Source: Archivesica marissinica
Taxonomy: Eukaryota > Mollusca > Bivalvia > Venerida > Vesicomyidae
Length of the DNA stretch: 64,000 nt
NCBI GenBank assembly: GCA_014843695.1
Contig: CM026398.1
Span: 14,863,391-14,927,390 of the forward strand
Reading direction: 5' to 3'
The translations under genes were made by a program, and so were the position numbers. The notes beneath the pieces were generated by a model, which had not been told where the DNA came from, made no database searches, and was given only the letters and a program-made list of their open reading frames with translations. Shown piece after piece: positions 14,201-29,200 of the stretch (within the stretch, counting starts at the first letter, position 1; every line of letters begins with the position of its first letter).

Positions 14201-17200
14201 GAACAATTTGGCAGTTTCTTACGGAGGTTGGTGCAACAAGTACTGGTTAACCGCTTGAGCCTGCCAAGGAAAGGTGTTGCTAGGTAAAACTGCCCGTCGC
14301 TAAAATTGGTAGCGATGTTAAATAAACTTAAATAAAAAAACAAAACAAACAAACAAACACAGAGCATATCTTCAACACATTAAATTAGAGTTATATTTCG
14401 GGTTTTACGCCTGCATCAGCACCATTTTGGGCTATATCGCCGGCGGGCAGTTTTAACAACACCTTTCCTGGGCAGGCTCCAGCAGTTAACAAGTACTTGG
14501 GTGCACCAACCTCCGTAAGAAACTGCCAACTTTTTCATATAGATGAGACACGGCCCGAGTGGGGCTCGAACCCGTGACCATCAGTGATGATAGGTTACAG
14601 TGGTATACAAGTCAGCGACCTTAACCACTCGACCATGGAGGCGGACAAACACACATTAAATTAGAACAAACTACAAAATTAAGTTCAAACACAAAGTTAT
14701 AATCCGAATAGAAGGATTAGTGAATACATATCATGACATTGCAATTCTTATCCACACAACGGTTTATTGTCTGAAACATACAGTGTTGACAACCAATCAA
14801 ACAAATTAAAGTATTATCAATCTTACTTACTCGGGTTTGTTCCACCATCCGTTGCAGTTATGGTAATAGTATATGCTTGTGTTGACTCCATGTTAAGTGT
14901 ACCGACTAATGTGACAGCACCTGAAGAGGGGTCAATCGCAAACAAACCATCGCTATTACCAACTGTAATGGAGTATGTGATTGCGCCATCAACACCGTCA
15001 TCATTGTCCGTTGCCGCGATGGTAACAACTGCCGTCCCAGTCATAGAATCCTCAGGTAATGTCTGCGTAGAACTAGTAATATCAAACACAGGTGGGTTGT
15101 CGTTATAGTTAGTTACAACAACAGCAATGGTGGTCGTTCCAGTGTGTGTTCCATCATCTGCTGTTACTACTAATGTATAACTCTTTGTAAGAGAATCGTA
15201 GTCGAGGTTTGTGGTAGAATCTATAGCTACAACACCTGAAGTTTCGATGCGAAATACAGAATCGTCGTCTCCTGACATAATCAAATATGTCAACGATACA
15301 CTGTCCGAGTCTGTAGCGGTTACGGTGGTAACTGGTGTCCCAACTCCGTCATTCTCTGATATTGTTGAAGCATAGACAGCAGGAGAAAATACTGGTACAC
15401 CGTCGTTAGCATCAGCCACAGAAATGGTCACAGTTGCTGTCCCTGTTTTCGGTATCGCACCATTATCAGTTGCAAGAACAGTTACTTCATATGTTTTCGT
15501 TCCCTCATAGTCTAGAGTGGTTATCAGAGAGAGTTCTCCGGTCGTCGGATTTATGTCAAACTCATTACCACCGGTAACTGGGTCGATAGAAAACGTAATT
15601 GTGTTGGCCGTATCCGCATCAGAGGCGGTGACAATGAACATGGAATCGCCAATATTTGAAGTCTCCACAACAGTTTGTGTATATGGAGTGGAAGTAAATA
15701 CCGGTATGTGCTCGTTAAAGTCGGTAACAATCACATTAATTGTTGCAGTACCAGTTAATGCCGGTGTACCATCATCAATAGCATGGACAATTACAAGCAA
15801 TTGTCGATCACTTTCATAATCGAGAGACGCAGTTAGTAAATCAAATGCTCCGGTTGAAGTATCGAGTTGAAATGGTGTATTTGTAGCGACTCCATCGACT
15901 GTGGAGATCACATATGAAATGTCTCCATTCACACCTGACTCTGTGTCCGTACATGTAACTGTTCCGATGTTTGTACTACCCACAGTATTTTCTTGAACAT
16001 CAAATGTATATAGTGCTGGTGTACAAGACGGAGCGACGTCATTGATGTCATTAACATTTACTGTGACGGTACCCGTGCCTGTTTTGATGGTCGCCATTTG
16101 ATCAGTCGCGTGTATAATAAGAGTGTATGATTGTCTTAATTCATAATCTAGGGCACCTACGACTTTTATTTCACCGGTGTTGCCGTCAATGGCCAGATTG
16201 GAATCCGTATTTCCGCTGAAGATACTATATGTAAATGAACCTGAAATAAAATAGAATTCAGACAAAATAGTTGTGTTCGTTTAGTTTGTTTTTGGGGCCG
16301 CACCAACAGCTTAGGTCAAATATGATCAGCTATTATTGGTGGAGGAAGACGCGGGGTCACTTTGAACAATATTCCAGCTATTATTGGTGGAGGAAGACGC
16401 GGGGTCACTTTGAACAATATTCCAGCATGGACATCCGTGTAGAACCACCATCTTGTTTCGCGCTCATTGTAAAATAAATAAAGCTTACATAAAAAATGGC
16501 ATAGTTTCCTGAATGCATACCACGACAATTATACAACTGGAAGTTATGTTTTCTATTCAGCAAATATTAAGGGCATCATTCTAACGATGGAATTCTGGAA
16601 CAATTTCTAATCGGTCACCTGTTGTGTTATAATATTTGGATATTTGAATTATAATCATACAATTTAACTACAGTCTACATCCGTTATGTCGAATTCCGTC
16701 AGACCAAACATAATACTTCGACATAACCGAAGTTTGACTTAACGAAATTATATATAAATGGAGCCAGTTATATGTAAAATGATAGTGTCTGAAACGGGAC
16801 TTTGATCCGACTTCGAGATAACCAAAGAATTCGACATAACTGACTTTGACATAACGGATGTTGCCTCTTCTCTCCCTCGTGGCGATGGATTCCATCAGGA
16901 ATGAGGTCTCGAGAGTGATTAATATAAGTTGCAAGAACTTGTTTCGCAATCGAGGTAAAATAAATTTGTGTATAATGAAATGATATTCTCTAACATACTA
17001 CAACATCAGTCGCATCACGACTAAATGGTAGCAAGTTGACATATTGAGTTGATTTATCCACCAATTACAATGATATTGAATTATTATATATTTTTATATA
17101 TAATATGTATTTTATTTATTTCTGTTAGAAGTCAAGATGGTTATCACTTGTCTAAGCATAAAGCCAACTGCATATATTCCCTGATCAATGTCTTCATGCG

Positions 17201-20200
17201 CGCTCGCTTCTCACCAATGCACCCCGGGTTCGACCCTCGGACCATGAAGTATGTAAGTTGGTACGGTTGTCGCCAGATCGGACAGGTGGGTTTTCTCCGG
17301 GTATTCCGGTTTCCTTCCACACGAATGACCACACGCTTTCATCCGTGCAACAAGAGTGATTAATATAAGTTGTTAAAACTTGCTTCACAATACTTGTAAA
17401 AATAAATCAAGTTTAAACATAATGTCTTCATGCTGACAACCAGCCATGAAAATATACACAATATCTTTTGAGGGGTCTGATTCGTTTTCAACAACTTATT
17501 CTTGGCACGTTCAAATCACACGTATACCTGCGTTACTGATATCTTGATCAGTCGCTGCTACAGTGCCTATAGATGTTCCAACATCTTGACCCTCGTCAAC
17601 GTCAAACGTTACATCCGCAACGGTAAATATTGGGCTGTTGTCATTAACATCTTTATGGAAAATAAAAATAAACTAGATCCAAAATGTATTAAGAGGAAAC
17701 ATGTTTATCAACAGTAAAAGAAAATGGACATTCTAATGAACGCATTAGCAATATGCTTGTATTTTGGAATATATGTTAGCATCGAGGATCATTCAAATAA
17801 TTTTAACTTTAATAGGAAATGTGACGTTACTGCACTGAAGCGTAAATCACACCAAACGCCGCTCTAAGGTTGCAAAGTATCGTTGTTCGTGATGTTCTGT
17901 TCGCATGAAACGATAACACGACATGGTACATAAAAAATACCCATAATGCTCAATGTCACGAATAAATCTAATTTCCTATATGTCTGTAAGAATACATATA
18001 CTTTGCAATGTTCGTGTACCAGCAATGTGATATCCTAAACACTATACAACTCAAACTGTAGAGGATATTTGTGTTTATTAGTGTACTATAGGATTTTATG
18101 TCATCGAGTTATCACCAAAATTAATATTTCATTGATCACAAGATGAAATAAAATCCTATTTTGCACTAACAAACACAAATCTTCTTTTTCTTTTATGATT
18201 TCCAATGACTTTGACTAATATTATATTTGTTTTCAAATGTTATTCATTTTAACTGCCCCTGTCTGGAGCCTCATTACATACGTGACACAACCGCACAACC
18301 ACTTCCGTTAGTGTGAACGTCCGTAATAAGAAATAGTTTCTGTAAGTTAGTTTCTGTTTGCTGTCAACATTAAAAACTACAGGCAAAACAAATTCATTCG
18401 AATATATTACTTTATAATTAACTGTTTATGATAGTCAGAAAATAGCTAAAATACAAAAGTACATCTAACTGCGCAGAAATACGAAACACAACCGGTGGCA
18501 GAGAAAACGCCATCTTTCACTGTTTCAAAGCGAGAAAACTCTATCATAAATTGGAAAGCATAAAAGAAAAAGAGTATAATTTTTTTTTGTGAAGCCAGAG
18601 ACTTTTTTTCTCACATGACACATGTATATTACAAATTAATAATTATATAATATACATAACTATGTATATCTAAGCTATATAATAATTAATACTCAAACAG
18701 AAAAAGAGTATATTAGGGGTATGTACCAATTATGGAAATTGTCAACGAAGTCGTTGTTGATAGTATTGGTGTTCCCCCGTCTGCTGCTTCAATGACGAGC
18801 TGATATGTGGAAGTCGTTTCTCTGTCTAGCGTCGGTGTGGTTGCAACAATAGATATAACGCCAGTAGATGCGTTCAGTGCAAAATTACCATCTGAAAGTA
18901 GGTTGAACAGTTTGTTAGTTTCGTGTTTAAAGTCGCACAAATAGCTTAGGTCATAAGGCAACTGTCCAATTATTATGTGGTTAAGTGGTTACGGCGTCTG
19001 CATACGGAGTGGGAGGTCGAAGGTTCGCATCTCGTCATGGGTGCGTTCTGATATGGCCGGTTGGTGAGCCGCTGTCTAGTTAAATAATGGTTACCGATTG
19101 CCTACCAGCCTGGCATAGGATTCGGGAAGTACTGATGTTCATAAAAAGAGGTGTCTCATATAGTCAGAAATGGCTGGCCCTTTAAATAGGGTGACACTAT
19201 AATAAACAAACAGTATATTGGACACGGATGTGCACCCGGGTAGAACCACCGACCACAAATCAGTTCCTCATATGAAATAATTTGACACTGCCAATGTAAT
19301 TTTGAACCTACGGTAGTAAGGAGGTAAGTGACTTGAAGTTAACGATGCTAACCAGTAGATCATGGAGGCACACTTTTGAAAAGCATGTCATAGTTGAATA
19401 TAACGCAGTTGAAAATATTAAAGTTATGCATACCGAAAATCGTTTTTTAAATTTTATATGCACATCGAAATATCAAGTCTACATAGCATTAACTCTTTAT
19501 CTCAAGATGTGAAATTGTCCGATTAGCGCAGGGGTTAGCGCGCTTGCTTCTCACCAATGCAACCCGGGTTCCATCCTCGGACCGGGAAATATGTGAGATG
19601 GTACGGTGGTCGCCAGATCGGACAGGTGGGTTTTCTCCCCAGGTATTCCGGTTTCCTCCCGCACGAATGACCACATATACGCTTTCATCTGCGCCAACGA
19701 GAGTGATTAATATTAGTTGTGAAATAACAATACCTCAATAAAATAAGCATTTACAGACAGTGAATACGAGTTGTGTTGTCAAACCTTGTCTTAAGCAGCC
19801 AGCCAAGGAAATCACATAAAGTGGCTGCTTAGCACAGGTGGCTACTTAATAGAGCTCAAAAGTATAATAAAACTGGAGAGGACAACCATAAGCTGTATAG
19901 CTTTCTGTCCAATTCTTTATTTCAATTGTTGTAAATAAACGTGTCCATGATAGAAAATAAATATGTTTAAACCAATAAAACAACATATTGGGAATCTGGA
20001 AACTGGGTGCTTAAAACAGGTTGGTTGCTTGATGGAGGTGACCACTAACACAGGTTTGATTGTGTATGGAGCAAGAATAGAACCGTCATGTTATACAATA
20101 AGAGTAGCATTATAATGCTTATTCATGTTATGATAGTTACCGTTTCCGTTGACAACCGTATATGTAATAAGATTATTTGGAGAGTCGGTATCGCTATCAG

Positions 20201-23200
20201 TACATATAATAGTTGCAACACTTGTACTGGCTGCGGCATCTTCCGATATACTGGCGCTATACAAAGATAACGAGCATTCCGGTGTGTTGTCGTTGACATC
20301 ATCAATAGTGAGTGTAAGTGAGAATGTTGCAGTTAATGGACCTACAATAAATACAGTTACATGTGATGAAATATAGAACTGAAGCAACAGCAACAGCATT
20401 CATAACAACGAGTCTACTAGTCAAATAAACAGGGTATTTACTTGTACAGAACACTTGTCAGCATTATATGTTGGTTTCATGTATTTAATATCTTCAAAAA
20501 TTACTGTGTTTAAGTTCGATCCCCCGTCTGACCCTAATAAAATTAACAGTCTTTCAGATGGGACGTTAAACCGAGGTCTCGTGTCGGTGCTTTACACCGT
20601 GCATGTAAAAGAACCAGAGGAGATTCTGGAATGGGTCTCTGTCTGTATCATGCACTATCCTCCAAAATCTAAAATGACTAATCTCTTCAGGGCAACCGGT
20701 AGCGACGATAAAATAAACGTAAAAACACACACTGTGTTTAAGTGTTTTAAAAAATGGCTACAAGAAATTAAATGAAATGTTTGAAACAAGATACGCACCT
20801 GGAACAGTACCAGCATCTGTAGCTTGCATGGTAAACGACACCAGATTAGAGGCAACAGTTTCTCTGTCTATATAACCAGCAACCGTAACAATCCCACTAT
20901 TAGGATCAATTGCCAATGTGCCCTCAAAGCCTGCAGGTTCCGATGAAATTGAGTATATTAAAGTTCCATCGTCTCCATTGTCGGCATCTGTAGCATCTAT
21001 ATCTATAACAATAGTGCCAGTCGCAGCGTTTTCATTTAGATTTACCGAAGCTGATGCTGGAGTAAATATCGGATTGTGTTCATTATAGCTGGTGATTTCA
21101 ACATAAACTGTTGTGGAACCAGTGTGTGAGGCACCATCAGTAGCGTGTACAACTAATATATATCTCTGTAGCGATTCATAGTCCTGAACTTTATTTTGTA
21201 TTGTAATAACTCCACCTGTATCTATATTAAATATGGAGAATGCATCCACTAAGCTGTATGTAACAGTCGCATCGTCTCCATCAGAAGCTGTAACTGTGGT
21301 AACTGTTGTTCCAGTGACATCATTCTCTGATATACTGGCAGCATATACAGCAGGAGTGAACACTGGCGTAACATCGTTGGCATCCAATACTGTAACTGTG
21401 ATAGTAGCACTGACAGACAGGGTAGGCGGATCCGTTCCATCATCAGTTGCAACGGCCACTAACTCAAACGGGTTCGTCCCAATGGTTTCATAATTTATTG
21501 GAGCAGCTAAAACAATATTACCAGTATCGGCATCAATTCCAAAGAAGCTACTGGGTGGATCAAAATGGTATGTCAAAGTCTGTGATGTATCTAAATCAGT
21601 TGCTGCTACAGCAAATATTGATGTAGCTACTGTAGTCGACTCCAAAAGTGAGAAAGTGTAACTTACAGATCCAAAGACTGGATTATTCTCATTATAATCA
21701 GTTATATCTATGTTCACAGTCGCTGTTGTAGAAAGTGATATGGTACCTCCATCAGACACTCTTACAAGAATACTGTATGCCGTGGTTGATTCATAATCGA
21801 AACTTTGCCCAGTGTCTAATGTTATTACACCAGTAGAACTTACATCAAATGGGGTGGCTGATACCCCACCATTGACAGAAATGATTGCATATGATAACAC
21901 ATTGTTAGGAGAAGATGCATCTAAATCGGAACAAGTAAGACTTGCTACTTTTAAGCCTGCTGCGGCATTTTCAGCATATGAAACAGCCTGCAAAACAGGA
22001 GTACATGATGGTGTTGCATCGTTCACATCTGTTACGGTTATAGTGACATCAACTGGTGTGCTCCTTGGTGCTGTACCGGAGTCGTGTGCAACAACGTTAA
22101 TCGTGTGGAGTGCTGTGCTTTCATAGTCTAAATTATCTTTTAGGAACAGTTCACCTGTATTTGTATCTAGGTAAAATCTTGGATGGGTGTTCATGCTGTA
22201 ATACACGGTGCCGTCATCTCCAGCATCAGTATCCGTAGCAACAACCTGTAGAAGACGTGTTCCAACTGTTGTGTCTTCTGCTCTACTTGAAGCATAGGAA
22301 GTGGATCCGAACACAGGATCAGCTTCGTTAACTGGGTCTACAGCCACAGTAACTATTGCGGTGCTGTGCTTTTTCCCTGCTCCCCCGGCGCTATCAGTGG
22401 CTTCTACATACAGCGTGTAAAATTCAGCCACCTCGTAATCTAATGCTAATGCAGTTATTATTTCACCACTGGATGTTCCGATAGTAAATCTGTTTGCAGT
22501 GTTTCCACCTAAGATATAAATAAAGTTTAGAAAGTAGTGGCATTATTAAACTTCCTAAAGTTATGTTATACATGTTATATTTCGGGTTTTACGCCTGCAT
22601 CAGCACCATTTCGGGCTATATCGCCGGCGGGCAGTTTACCTAACAACACCTTTCCTGGGCAGGCTCCAGCGGTTAACCAGTACTTTGGTGCACCAACCTC
22701 CGTAAGAAACTGCCAACTTTTTCATATAAATGAGACACGGTCTGAGCGGGGCTCGAACCCGTGACCATCAGTTATGATAGGTTACAGGTGGTATACAAGT
22801 CAGCGAACTTAACCACTTGACAACGGAGGTGGACTAAACTTCCAAAAGACAAATCCAAATCAACCAATATCCCTCTGAATTGCACGCATATTTTATTTGC
22901 TGTAAAGATTACAGACTTCTCACTCAAACTGGCGATATGTATAACAAATGAAAACCACTGTACATTGAGACTGTATGGTTGTTTATGTTAGTAGTAACAG
23001 GAATTCTTTATAATTTACAAAATATATAATCATGATCTGCTATAATGGTCAGAATATATATATTTCTTTTATGCTTTCCAATGAATGATAGACTTTTCTC
23101 AGTGAAAGAAAACTCCATCTTACACCACTTTGAATCAGTGAAAGATGGCATTTTCTCTGCCACTGATTGGGTTTCGTATTCCTGCGCGGTTAGATGTACT

Positions 23201-26200
23201 TTTGTATTTTAACTATTTTATGACTGTCATGAACAGTTAATTATTAAGTAATATATTCCATTGAATTTGTTTAGTCTGTAGTTTTGAATTTTGACAGTAA
23301 ACAGAAACTAACTTGAAAATTATACAGGAACTATTTCTTATTATGGAGAGAAGTGATTGTGCGGTTGTGTCACGTAGTGCAATGAGGCTCCAGACAGGGG
23401 CAGTTAAAATGAATAAAATTTGAAATAAATATTATATTAGCCAAAGTCATTGGAAATCATAAAAGAAAAAGAAGATTTGTGTTTATTAGTGTAACGCCAC
23501 TCTATATCTGATTGATTGATCCGGCAACCGGCAACATATAGGGCTCAAGCTAGACCGTAATTTTTGGGAGAAGTGAGAGAGTGCAATTGAGTCATCTACC
23601 GGTAATGGTATTATTTAATAAATTTCAACATAATAGGGTTAAAATACTCACAATATGACCATTAAATACAATATTTGAATAGAAGTTGTGCTATACAATG
23701 GTTAGTGTATCTTACTGAACAATAGTTTGTCTGAAAATTAAAAAAAAAAAATTAAATATATATTATTTTTTTTTAGGGAGAAGTGGTGCCCCCATGTGGC
23801 CGTCTAGAATGAACCCCGGCAACAGGAGTGAAACTTGCGTAACATCATTGGCATCCAATACTGTACCTGTGATAGCAGCACTAGCAGACAGTACAATATA
23901 TATATATATATATACAGTCAAACCTGTCTATAAAGGCCACCCTCGGGAAAGTCAAAAAGTGGCCTTTGTTGGCAGGTGGCCTCTCAATAGGGTTAAAATG
24001 CATTGAAAATGGCTCGACGGGAGAGAAAAATGGTGGTTTTTAGAGACCGGTTGTTCATATCGGCTTTATTCGGAGGTGGCCTTTAGCTCAGGTTTGACGG
24101 TATGTTATTTACTATTGTTTGTATAATTATATGCTATTGGTAATCTCCGCTGAATGCAGTCAGCTATGATAACCATGGTAAATTCTGAAAGCATTACAGT
24201 CAAACCTGTCTTAAGCAGCCATCCAAGGGAATCACAGAAAGTGGCTGCTTAGCACAGGTGGCTGCTTAATAGAGGTCAAATATATACTAAAATAACATAT
24301 TGGGAACCTGAAAAATGGCTGCTTAATACAGGTTGGCTGCTTATTACAGGTGACCACTAACACAGGTTTGACTGTATACATAATAGAGTTGAATGTAAAT
24401 ATATGATATTTTAAAAATTATGTGTCGATTGTTCCTAGCAGGGAACCAGTACTACATGTATATATATACCGCGTATATATATATTGTGACTTATTGTCCT
24501 CTCTATAAGAATTTTAGGCTTGAACGCATTTTTCACAGGAAACATAAATCATCCAGCTAATACATTGTCTTTAAGATAGTTATCGGCCTGATAACTTGAA
24601 TGCGTTAACAATCTTAAAGACAGATGACAGATGTATTTGCTGGATGATTTATGTTTCCCATGAAAAAGTGTTTTAAATTAAAATAATAAAACTTCTCTGA
24701 ACTAATTGTTCAAAGTTGCGGTGATAAGAGTCTGCATAAATTAATAACTTAAAACTACTTCAAAGAGACGAAAATAGAGGTAACGAACAGAAACTCAAAT
24801 GCCTTCGCTCTATCCGGCTACCCTCTATACACCAACTAATGCCTTCGCTCTATCCGGCTACCCTCTATACACAAACCAATGCCTTCGCTCTATCACGCTA
24901 ACCTCTATAGACCAACCAATGCCATCGCTCTATCCCGCTACACTCTATACACCAACCAATGCCATCGCTCTATCCCGCTACCCTCTATACACCAACCAAT
25001 GCCTTCGCTCTATCCCGCTACCCTCTATAGACCAACCAATGCCATCGCTCTATCCCGCTACACTCTATACACCAACCAATGCCATCGCTCTATCCTGCTA
25101 ACCTCTATAGACCAACCAATGCCTTCGCTCTATCCCGCTACCCTCTATACACCAACCAATGCCTTCGCTCTATCCCGCTACCCTCTATAGACCAACCAAT
25201 GCCATCGCTCTATCCCGCTACACTCTATACACCAACCAATGCCATCGCTCTATCCTGCTAACCTCTATACACCAACCAATGCCTTCGTTCTATCCCGCTA
25301 CACTCTATAGACCAACCAATGCCATTGCTCTATCCCGCTACCCTCTATAGACCAACCAATGCCATCGCTCTATCCCGCTACACTCTATACACCAACCAAT
25401 GCCATCGCTCTATCCCGCTACCCTCTATAGACCAACCAATGCCATCGCTCTATCCCGCTACACTCTATACACCAACCAATGCCATCGCTCTATCCTGCTA
25501 ACCTCTATAGACCAACCAATGCCTTCGCTCTATCCCGCTACCCTCTATACACCAACCAATGCCTTCGCTCTATCCCGCTACCCTCTATACACCAACCAAT
25601 GCCTTCGTTCTATCCCGCTACACTCTATAGACCAACCAATGCCATTGCTCTATCCCGCTACCCTCTATATAGACCAACCAATGCCATCGCTCTATCCCGC
25701 TACCCTCTATATACACCAACCAATGCCTTCGCTCTATCCTGCTACCCTCTATATAGACCAACCAATGCCTTCGCTCTATCCCGCTACACTCTATATAGAC
25801 CAACCAATGCCATCGCTCTATCCCGCTACCCTCTATATAGACCAACCAATGCCTTCGCTCTATCCCGCTACCCTCTATATAGACCAACCAATGCCTTCAC
25901 TATATCCTGCTACCCTCTATATAGACCAACCAATGCCTTCGCTCTAGCCCGCTACCCTCTATATAGACCAACCAATGCCTTCGCTCTATCCCGCTACCCT
26001 CTATATAGACCAACCAATACCTTCGCTATATCCCGCTACCCTCTATAATAGACCAACCAATGCCTTCACTCTATCCCGCTACCCTCTATATAGACCAACC
26101 AATGCCTTCACTCTATCCCGCTACCCTCTATATACACCAACCAATGCCTGCGCTCTATCCCGCTACACTCTATATAGACCAACCAATGCCTTCGCTCTAT

Positions 26201-29200
26201 CCCGCTACACTCTATATAGATCAACCAATGCCTTCGCTCTATCCCGCTACACTCTATATAGACCAACCAATGCCTGCACTCTATCCCGCTACCCTCTATA
26301 TAGACCAACCAATGCCTGCACTCTATCCTGCTACCCTCTATATAGACCAACCAATGCCTTCGCTCTATCCCGCTACCCTCTATATACACCAACCAATGCC
26401 TTCACTCTATCCCGCTACCCTCTATATAGACCAACCAATGCCTTCGCTCTATCCCGCTACCCTCTATATAGACCAACCAATGCCTTCACTATGTCCCGCT
26501 ACCCTCTATAGACAAACCATCATTATAAATGTAAATTGCTTTATAATGCTACGCTACATAAAGCGTGTCTTTTAAGCTGAAAATTTGGAGAGGACAATAT
26601 ATATGTAAATTAGGGATGTCAACGAGTAGTGATTTTGGTACTCGAGTACTTGGAAAGGTATTCGATCGAGTACTCGAGTACTCGGTTACCGTTACCGTGG
26701 ATTATGCTTCTTGTCTCATCAATCAGAGGTGAGGCCTTCTGCTGGATGCTTCAGCCTCAGATGAGTATGCAGGTTGGTAGTGCCACCAGTAAATGTCAGA
26801 CTGGCATCGCACAACTTGCAAGAAACAATCTTGTTAAGTCTTTCAAAGTACTTCCATACCACAGATTTAGGTGGAGGCATTCTCACAATTCACTTATATT
26901 ACTATTATATTCTAAAGATCTCTTCACAGTTTAACAGCGTTAACGTTAATGACAAACGTTACGATATTTATTATTTAACAACTATATCGGTATTGCCATG
27001 CTATGGGTAGCTGCTTAAAGTTCTAAATTGAGTAATCAATTAAGTGTCAATTATAACATCAAAACAAGTTCCGACCACCAGACAAAAGCTGTCATTCACA
27101 CGACAGACAATCGGATGACCCGCCTCAGTACTGACGACAATGATAAAACAATTTGCATCAAACTTACGCTTCCCAATTAAGTTGAATCAACACCTTAATT
27201 ATTCGGTCACTGTAGCTGACTCTGTGTGATATACAGGTATTGTTAATCACCATGACACGCTGTATATTGCACAGCGGAAGTTTCGCTAATCCCACTGATC
27301 ACGATTTGTTCACAGGCAACTCCGTATTTGCGCAAAATAAAGATTTGTTGATTTTATATTTTTTAACCGAGTACTCGATTATCTGAAAAGTATTCGATAC
27401 TCGGACGTTCGATCGAGTACTCGAGTACTCGTTGACATCCCTAATGTAAATACTAGTATATGGAAATGAATGACAACAAGCAAATAGAGATATTGACATT
27501 CTTCTTCTTCTTATTTTAATCATATCTGGTTGTCATGCTATCTTTATTAGCCAACTAATTGCACGATTACCTGTGATGCTATACACAATGGTTCCATAAT
27601 CATTGGTTCCCGGATCATCGGCATCAGACGCTGTCATTGTTGCCACCGTAATTCCCGACGGATCACTCTCGGAAACAGTTATACTGTAATATGAGATAAT
27701 ATGAATTTAATACAGTCTACATCCGTTATGTCGAATTCCGTCGGACTGAACAAAATACATCGACATAACCGAAGTTTGACTTTGTATATAAACGGAGCGA
27801 GTTATATGTAAAATGATAGTGTCTGAAACGAGACTTGATCCGACTGTGAGATGTAGACTGCATAAGTACTTGAGACACAGGATGGTTATATAATATTCTG
27901 AACGCCAATATTCATCCACCTAATATAGTGTCTGATTCTGGTAGTAGGGACATCCGTGACCGAGTGGCTCAAATCATTTGTGGAAGTCGTGATAGCGCAG
28001 TGTATGCACGTTCGCTTCAGGTGCAAAAGGTCCGGAGTTCGAACCCCACTGGAGCCGTTACGATTGTGCCCTTAGGCAAGGCATTTAAATTCCACGTTGC
28101 CTCTTCTCTCTCCCTCGTGGCGATGGATTCCATCAGGAATGAGATCTCGAGAGTGATTAATATAAGCTGTAAGAACTTGTTTCGCAATCGAGCTAAAATA
28201 AATTTGTATAAACTAAATCATTTGCCCCTCACCACAGGGGTGGGGATTACACTCAATTGAGGAAACTATCCAACTGGCTTGTGGTTGGTTGGTGGTTCTA
28301 CCCGGGGTGCTCATGCAATACTGCTGGGAGGGGATTCCAGAATCTTCCTTCACCAATAATTGCTGGAGAGTCACCACATGACCCATGCTGTTGGTGCGGC
28401 GCTAAGCACCAAAAACTATTTTTTTTGGAGAACACAACGGCTTAATATGGTATCAGATCAATCGATAGCACTGCCTAATGGCAAGGGCAATATACCTGTA
28501 TGTATTTGTATAGTACCAGATCAATCGATAGCACTGCCTAATGATAAGGGCAATATACCTGTATGTATTTGTTATATTTATGTTATGTTATATTTCGGGT
28601 TTTACGCCTGCATCAGCACCATTTCGGGCTATATCGCCGGCGGGCAGTTTACTTAACAACACCTTTCCTGGGCAGGCTCCAGCGGTTAACCAGTACTTGG
28701 GTGCACCAACCTCCGTAAGAAGCTGCCAACTTTTTCATATAAATGAGACACGGCCTGAGCGGGGCTCGAACCCGTGACCATCAGTGATGATAGGTTACAG
28801 TGGTATACAAGTCAGCGACCTTAACCACTCGACCACGGAGGCGGACTGTATGTATTTGTATAGTACCAGATCAATCGATAGCACTGCCTAATGATAAGGG
28901 CAATATACCTGTATGTATTTGTATGGTACCAGATCAATCAATAGCACTGCCTAATGATAAGGGCTATATACCTGTATGTATTTGTATGGTACCAGATTAA
29001 TCAATAGCACTGCCTAATGGCAAGGACACTATACATGTATGTATTTGTATGGTACCAGATCAATCAATAGCATTGCCTAATGGCAAGGACAATATACCTG
29101 TATGTATTTGTATGGTACCAGATCAATCGATAGCACTACCTAATGATAAGGGCTATATACCTGTATGTATTTGTATTAGGGATGTCAACGAGTACTCGAG

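Noticed and set aside
14767..15108. Plus-strand ORFs opposite the large cadherin exons (also at 15517, 21233, 21812, 33945)
   Set aside because: Antisense shadows of well-supported cadherin exons.
24799..26575. Plus and minus frames over the 40-bp array
   Set aside because: Array artefact; many overlapping frames in different phases.
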